10,531 nt of DNA, taken from NCBI GenBank assembly GCA_902495025.1, contig CABUWB010000044.1:1-10531 (forward strand). The letters are read 5' to 3'. This document shows positions 7,236-10,531 of this stretch, piece by piece (the stretch's first letter is position 1; each line of letters opens with the position of its first letter). The notes beneath the pieces are model-generated. The model was not told the origin of the DNA and made no database searches. It saw only the letters and a program-made list of their open reading frames with translations. Made by a program: the position numbers and the translations under genes. The DNA comes from an uncultured Eubacteriales bacterium (lineage in GTDB: Bacteria > Bacillota > Clostridia > Lachnospirales > CAG-274).

Positions 7236-7795
7236 ACGGCATCCCTCCTCTCATACGACATTTTTCCTGAATTAAGCAGACTTTTAAGCTCGTCAAGCCT
7301 GCTTTTAACCGTAGAATCAATCATGTGTCCGCAAACGGTAATTTTAAGACCGCCAAGCAGGGTGCTGTCCACCCTGACATCAGGCTCAACCGTTTTGCCG
7401 AGCTTTTTTTCAAGTACGGCAACCAGCCTGTTAAGCTGTTGTGAGTCAAGCGCTGCGGCACTGACAATTTCGGCAGTAACAACACCACGATACTCTCTTG
7501 AAAGCTCAATAAAGCTCTCAAAAATGCCCGTAATAATATTGCCCCTGCCCCTTGCAAAAATAAGGGAAATAAAGCCCTCCAAGTCCTTATCCATACCGTC
7601 AAAGGCGGACTTTATAACCTCCAGCTTTTTATCCCCGTCAATATCGGGGTGCGAAAGCAGCTTTTTAAAATCGGCATTTTCCTTAATTACAGATAAAAGC
7701 TGCCCTATATCATTTTCAACGGAGAGGCACTTATCCTGCTCCTTTGCCAGTTCAAACAGAGCGTTAGCATACTTTGTGCAAATCAGCTTGTCCAT
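7232..7795 (-). CDS. atpH: ATP synthase F1 subunit delta
   Basis: Delta sits on top of F1 and links the alpha N-termini to the b stalk so that the head does not spin with the rotor. The protein has 187 residues. The N-terminal six-helix domain (about 1-105) starts with the typical YANALFELAKEQ stretch (9-20). The C-terminal domain carries the family signature, DSTLLGGLKITV followed by IDSTVKSRLDEL (about 142-170). The ATG lies inside the end of atpF (13-base overlap), and the stop overlaps the atpA start, so b, delta and alpha are translated as a coupled set. Confidence 0.96.
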   Translation of the reverse strand: MDKLICTKYANALFELAKEQDKCLSVENDIGQLLSVIKENADFKKLLSHPDIDGDKKLEVIKSAFDGMDKDLEGFISLIFARGRGNIITGIFESFIELSREYRGVVTAEIVSAAALDSQQLNRLVAVLEKKLGKTVEPDVRVDSTLLGGLKITVCGHMIDSTVKSRLDELKSLLNSGKMSYERRDAV

Positions 7796-8301
7796 TCAAG
7801 CGCCTCCAGCTCCTTAACGGTATCCTCAAAGAGCTTTTCCTGCTCGGTGGAGCTTATTTCCCTTGCGATAAAGCGGCGGCTCATCTCAGAGGAAACCTCG
7901 ATAATTTCCTTTTTGATGTCGTCCTTAGCCTTTTCACGCTCGTTTTCAATATCCTTTTGCGCTCTGTTTTTAATAAGGTCAGCCTCTTTTCTGGCGTCAG
8001 AGATAATCTGCCTTGAATTTTTCTTTGCAGAGTCCCTTGCAGACTCCAAAATTTCATTTCTTTCGTTATCAATATCCTTAAGCTTTGCCTCATACTGCGC
8101 TTTAAGAGCCTCAGCCTCCTGCATTTTTGACGCTGCCTCGTCTATCTGGGCGGCAATTTTCTCCTTTCTTGCTTTGAGAAAGTTGAGAACGGGGCTGTAA
8201 AGCAGCTTGCTTAAAACAAAACAAAGTATACCGGTATTGATAAGCTGAATACATATCTGAATAAGTAACTGCTTATCCAGCGTAATTACATAGCCTTCCA
8301 T
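7783..8301 (-). CDS. atpF: ATP synthase Fo subunit b
   Basis: Two copies of b form the peripheral stalk, anchored in the membrane and reaching the top of F1. The 172-residue protein has one N-terminal membrane helix (about 11-35). A long, highly charged Lys/Glu/Ala-rich helix follows to about residue 150; this is the dimeric right-handed coiled coil. The C-terminal region (EQEKLFEDTVKELEALEW) contacts delta. The ATG has AAGGAGG six bases upstream. The gene lies 33 bases after atpE and overlaps atpH. Confidence 0.96.
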   Translation of the reverse strand: MEGYVITLDKQLLIQICIQLINTGILCFVLSKLLYSPVLNFLKARKEKIAAQIDEAASKMQEAEALKAQYEAKLKDIDNERNEILESARDSAKKNSRQIISDARKEADLIKNRAQKDIENEREKAKDDIKKEIIEVSSEMSRRFIAREISSTEQEKLFEDTVKELEALEWTS

Positions 8302-8334
8302 ACCGCACCTCCTTATTCTGCGCTGTACGGTGCA

Positions 8335-8595
8335 TTAACCTACAACCTTGAATGGGTCTGCAAAAAGCAGCAGCAGTGCAATAACAAGACCGTAAATACC
8401 TGTTGACTCGGCAACGGCACAACCTAAAATCATGGTAGATGTAACTGTACTTCTTGCCTCTGGCTGACGGCCTACCGCCTCAGCACCCTTACCAGCAGCA
8501 AAACCCTGACCAATACCAGGGCCGATACCTGCGAGCATAGCAAGACCTGCACCTATAGCAGAACATCCCATTACAAAAGCTTTTGGATCATCCAT
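8335..8595 (-). CDS. atpE: ATP synthase Fo subunit c (predicted Na+-binding)
   Basis: Subunit c is a membrane hairpin; a ring of them is turned by ion flow. The 86 residues form two helices (about 7-33 and 53-78) joined by a polar loop with RQPEA (43-47), which contacts gamma and epsilon. The ion-binding carboxylate is Glu63. Around it are Gln30, Val61, Ser64, Thr65 and Tyr68, which correspond to Gln32, Val63, Ser66, Thr67 and Tyr70 of the Ilyobacter tartaricus Na+ ring. All of these match, so Na+ coupling is predicted. The ATG has a strong AAAGGAGG site (8605-8612) with a small hairpin just upstream, in a 67-base AT-rich gap after atpB. This suggests enhanced translation, as c is needed in the highest copy number. 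Confidence 0.98.
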   Translation of the reverse strand: MDDPKAFVMGCSAIGAGLAMLAGIGPGIGQGFAAGKGAEAVGRQPEARSTVTSTMILGCAVAESTGIYGLVIALLLLFADPFKVVG

Positions 8596-8604
8596 AATTA
8601 ATTT

Positions 8605-8630
8605 CCTCCTTTAATTTACGTGTGTAAATT
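8605..8630 (-). promoter_or_regulatory. atpE ribosome binding site with an abutting hairpin
   Basis: On the minus strand, AATTTAC (8630-8624) pairs perfectly with GTAAATT (8619-8613) around the loop ACAC, and the AAAGGAGG site (8612-8605) follows at once. The hairpin leaves the site itself unpaired. The gap is otherwise almost pure A/T, as in known strong atpE initiation regions. Confidence 0.55.
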
Positions 8631-8653
8631 TTTTAACTTATAAATTTTAATAT

Positions 8654-8673
8654 TTACCGTTATCAATCGGTAA
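8654..8673 (-). promoter_or_regulatory. Hairpin over the atpB stop codon
   Basis: On the minus strand, TTACCG (8673-8668) pairs with CGGTAA (8659-8654) around an 8-base loop that contains the atpB stop codon (8665-8663). No U-tract follows, so it is not a classic terminator. It could be an RNA-processing or stability element between atpB and atpE. Confidence 0.4.
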
Positions 8674-9397
8674 TTTTGTCTTTTATAAACGTCATACTAA
8701 GCATGACGAATACAACTGTCTGTATGCAGCCTGCGAACACGTCAAAGTATACGTGCAGCACTGCGGGTATACCAAAGTTAAGCCACCTTGGCAGACCGTA
8801 AACAAGAGCCATAATAACCATACCGCCCATGATGTTGCCGAAAAGACGGAAACTAAGTGAGATAGGTGTGGCTATTTCGCTTACGATATTAAGCGGCAGC
8901 AGAAACGGCAGCGGCTCAATAAAGCTTTTAAAGTAGCTGCCCTTACCTGTAACAATACCCATAAAGTGCATCATTACAAAGGTAGCAAGCGCAACGGCAA
9001 CAGTGGTTGCAAGGTCGGCAGTAGGTGGTCTGAAGCCTAAAAGACCGCTGAGGTTTGACAGCAGTATCAGGCAGAACACGCCAAAGAACCACTTGCCAAA
9101 GTACTCGTACTTTTCGGTCATACAGGTAAGCACCAGCTTATGCATATTTTCAATGCCAATTTCAACCACATTCTGAAAGCCGCTTGGCTTGTCGGTAAAG
9201 TTTTTCAGCTTAAACCTTACAATAAGTGCAAAAACTATGAGCGCAGCCATAATGACCCACGTGGTAACGACAGTCTGCGTAAGCCAGACCTCCTGCCCCG
9301 CAACGTCAAAGCGTGCCAGAATTTTTGCCTCAATGTCAAAGCCCGAGGACGGATTGTCAACTATTCCTATGAGCTTTCTTAGCATTAACGCCTTCAA
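8663..9397 (-). CDS. atpB: ATP synthase Fo subunit a
   Basis: Subunit a forms the two ion half-channels beside the c ring. The 244-residue protein has five or six membrane helices (about 41-62, 103-121, 128-150, 164-180, 186-202 and 208-236). The essential arginine is Arg184 in SLSFRLFGN. PPTADLATT (124-132) and the terminal helix AGCIQTVVFVMLS are the other family blocks. The start chosen is a TTG at 9397, because an AGGAGG site (9406-9411) lies eight bases upstream. The first in-frame ATG at 9385 is 20 bases from that site, but remains possible and would shorten the protein by four residues. The gene overlaps atpI by 41 bases, with its ribosome binding site inside atpI. Confidence 0.96.
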   Translation of the reverse strand: MKALMLRKLIGIVDNPSSGFDIEAKILARFDVAGQEVWLTQTVVTTWVIMAALIVFALIVRFKLKNFTDKPSGFQNVVEIGIENMHKLVLTCMTEKYEYFGKWFFGVFCLILLSNLSGLLGFRPPTADLATTVAVALATFVMMHFMGIVTGKGSYFKSFIEPLPFLLPLNIVSEIATPISLSFRLFGNIMGGMVIMALVYGLPRWLNFGIPAVLHVYFDVFAGCIQTVVFVMLSMTFIKDKITD

Positions 9398-9791
9398 CCT
9401 TTTCGCCTCCTAACCTTTCATAAATAAAGTCTGCGATATAAACGGAGGGCTGCATTATTATAAGCCCGATAACAAGGGCAAAAATGTTTAAATGCTCTCT
9501 CATCATACCGCCTGCGACAACAGCCGCTATTGTAAGCAGCATGCGCAGATTGTACTGCCCCATCATATAGGTTTTGGCGTCCGCACTCTCCATATCTACG
9601 GAGGTGTTTACTGCCCTTGCGAGCATTGCCACCCTTATACAGGATACGACAGCACCAAATATAAGCCCTATCGCATATTTAAGCGGCTCATCAGCTATAA
9701 TTACCCCTGCTATAAGCGCAATCAGCGTTGCCGCCGCCATGGTAATAAGGATAAGAGCCAGTGTGTCCGAGGGCTTAATCTCTCTTTTCAA
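9357..9791 (-). CDS. atpI: ATP synthase accessory protein AtpI (ATP synthase I chain family)
   Basis: This is a 144-residue membrane protein with four hydrophobic helices (about 11-33, 38-58, 80-98 and 102-122), the shape of AtpI/UncI proteins encoded just before atpB. In other bacteria AtpI helps assemble the c ring, and a role in Mg2+ handling has been proposed in Bacillus. Sequence identity to named AtpI proteins is low, so the call rests on topology, length and position. The start is a TTG at 9791, with AAAGGGGG (9801-9808) nine bases upstream; the next in-frame ATG is at codon 18, inside the first helix. It overlaps the end of atpZ by 17 bases and the start of atpB by 41. Confidence 0.85.
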   Translation of the reverse strand: MKREIKPSDTLALILITMAAATLIALIAGVIIADEPLKYAIGLIFGAVVSCIRVAMLARAVNTSVDMESADAKTYMMGQYNLRMLLTIAAVVAGGMMREHLNIFALVIGLIIMQPSVYIADFIYERLGGEKVEGVNAKKAHRNS

Positions 9792-10050
9792 GCTGCTTAT
9801 CCCCCTTTCTTTTATATTTTGCGGTGTCTATATAGCTGTCCTCACCGTCATAAAAGGACTTGGTGAGCATATACACACTGCGAAAACCACCGCCTATGCC
9901 GAGAAATATGAATATCAGCAGAAAAAGCGGCGAGGTGGCGCAGAGCCTGTCCAGCACAATGCCTATAAAAAGACACATCAATATAGGCACAAGCATTGAC
10001 AGGGCAAGCTGTGTAATAAGCGAAAGCGCCTTCATTACCTTTTTATCCAC
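9775..10050 (-). CDS. atpZ: AtpZ-like membrane accessory protein (AtpZ/AtpI family)
   Basis: This is a 91-residue protein with two membrane helices (about 9-33 and 41-63) and a short charged C-terminal tail ending KQLEKRD. It fits the small AtpZ/AtpI family (ATPase gene 1 type) that opens many Firmicutes atp operons and is thought to act with AtpI. The FLGIGGGFRSVYML stretch (49-62) resembles the glycine-rich second helix of the family. The start is a GTG at 10050, with AGGGAGG about eight bases upstream; an ATG a few bases before it is out of frame and leads to an immediate stop. It is the first gene of the operon, about 50 bases downstream of the predicted transcription start. Confidence 0.85.
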   Translation of the reverse strand: MDKKVMKALSLITQLALSMLVPILMCLFIGIVLDRLCATSPLFLLIFIFLGIGGGFRSVYMLTKSFYDGEDSYIDTAKYKRKGDKQLEKRD

Positions 10051-10106
10051 ACAGCATACCTCCCTGCGTCAAAATCTACAAAAAGATTAATTCTTTACCT
10101 TAACCT

Positions 10107-10135
10107 ATTATACAATATGCCTCTAATTTAAGCAA
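10107..10135 (-). promoter_or_regulatory. Sigma-A-type promoter of the atp operon
   Basis: On the minus strand, TTGCTT (10135-10130) and a perfect TATAAT (10112-10107) are 17 bases apart. A run rich in A and T lies upstream of the -35 (10136-10175) and could serve as an UP element. No other good promoter is seen inside the atp operon, so the ten genes are probably one transcript. Confidence 0.7.
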
Positions 10136-10392
10136 TAACTTTTTTATAAATTTTAGTTTAGTTTATTTTTTCACAAAACAGACGTTTCCCTTAACCACTT
10201 TTTACAAAATATTTACTAATGTGATAAATTCTGACATATTCTATAAATACGTATTACGCTCCGTTTAGTTTGTGCAGATGTGCCTGTTTTATGCCTGCAT
10301 TATTATACATATGTATGTTAAACTGCATTTGGGATAATTTGTATAACAATTAACAATTGGAGTTTGATGGGAACGTTGGTAAATTATAGTTT
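10136..10392. other. Intergenic stretch without a gene
   Basis: No credible coding region is seen upstream of the atp promoter. The stretch is AT-rich. It holds a tandem TTTAG repeat (about 10153-10167), a perfect 12-base palindrome ATACATATGTAT (10305-10316) and a short AACAATT direct repeat near 10347-10357. No RNA gene could be recognised. Confidence 0.65.
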
Positions 10393-10505
10393 ATGGTGTA
10401 AATTAACACCTCAACATTTCAATCGTAGGGGCGGCAATCTGCCGCCCGTCAAGCATTGCAATATGTTCAACATTCGGGCGGATATGGAATCCGCCCCTAC
10501 AAGTT
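10393..10505 (-). repeat. GC-rich double-hairpin intergenic repeat, copy 2 (inverted)
   Basis: The core at 10425-10500 is the reverse complement of the copy 1 core (990-1063). The outer GTAGGGGCGG/CCGCCCCTAC ends and both 8-base hairpin stems are unchanged. About six substitutions and a slightly longer first loop all lie in the linker or loops. Homology continues as AACTT on one side (10501-10505) and TTAATTTACACCAT on the other (10406-10393). Copy 1 has some 35 extra bases between its core and that outer block. Confidence 0.8.
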
Positions 10506-10531
10506 AATTACAACGTTAATTTATTTTTTCG

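Noticed and set aside
7323..7817. Plus-strand frame of 164 codons across atpH
   Set aside because: Serine- and leucine-rich antisense translation of a well-supported gene; no ribosome binding site or family resemblance.
10082..10096. Small inverted repeat AAAGA/TCTTT in the atp leader
   Set aside because: The stem is only five mostly A-T pairs around a 5-base loop, too weak to call an attenuator or riboswitch.
10301..10340. Possible minus-strand promoter with TATAAT next to the 12-base palindrome
   Set aside because: No acceptable -35 at 16-18 bases, and no gene immediately follows it on that strand before the better atp promoter.

Overview
The window reads as a housekeeping stretch of a low-to-mid-GC Gram-positive bacterium. 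Protein style points to the Clostridia, probably a gut Ruminococcaceae/Oscillospirales-like lineage: the F1Fo subunits, the rsmD-coaD-coiled-coil cluster, strong AGGAGG ribosome binding sites and frequent GTG/TTG starts. This placement is an inference from resemblance; no 16S rRNA or other marker is present.

Layout. Positions 1-581 (minus) hold the first 193 codons of a MATE-family multidrug exporter that runs off the left edge. Divergent from it, 655-888 (plus) encodes a 77-residue protein that looks like a small winged-helix domain. It has a good sigma-A promoter (599-627) and a strong terminator (907-939). Positions 940-1219 are non-coding and carry copy 1 of a GC-rich hairpin repeat. A minus-strand operon then follows: rsmD (2307-2861), coaD (1795-2283) and a coiled-coil protein with an Asp/Tyr-rich tail (1220-1792), driven by a promoter at 2902-2930. 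Upstream of it lies the complete ten-gene ATP synthase operon, also on the minus strand: atpZ-atpI-atpB-atpE-atpF-atpH-atpA-atpG-atpD-atpC (10050 down to 3017). It has a promoter at 10107-10135 and a terminator at 2981-3013. The last ~400 bases have no gene and carry copy 2 of the hairpin repeat, inverted relative to copy 1.

How the genes work together. AtpB, AtpE and AtpF make the membrane Fo motor (a, c, b); AtpH, AtpA, AtpG, AtpD and AtpC make the F1 head (delta, alpha, gamma, beta, epsilon). AtpZ and AtpI are small membrane accessory proteins that precede the structural genes. The c subunit carries the full set of residues known to bind Na+ in sodium-coupled ATP synthases, so this enzyme is predicted to be Na+-driven. 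RsmD methylates 16S rRNA and CoaD makes dephospho-CoA; the coiled-coil protein behind them has no established role.

No undescribed multi-gene system was found. The observations most worth following are the sodium signature, the inverted pair of four-arm hairpin repeats that brackets both operons, the paired hairpins in the atpB-atpE gap, and the small winged-helix-like gene divergent from the exporter.
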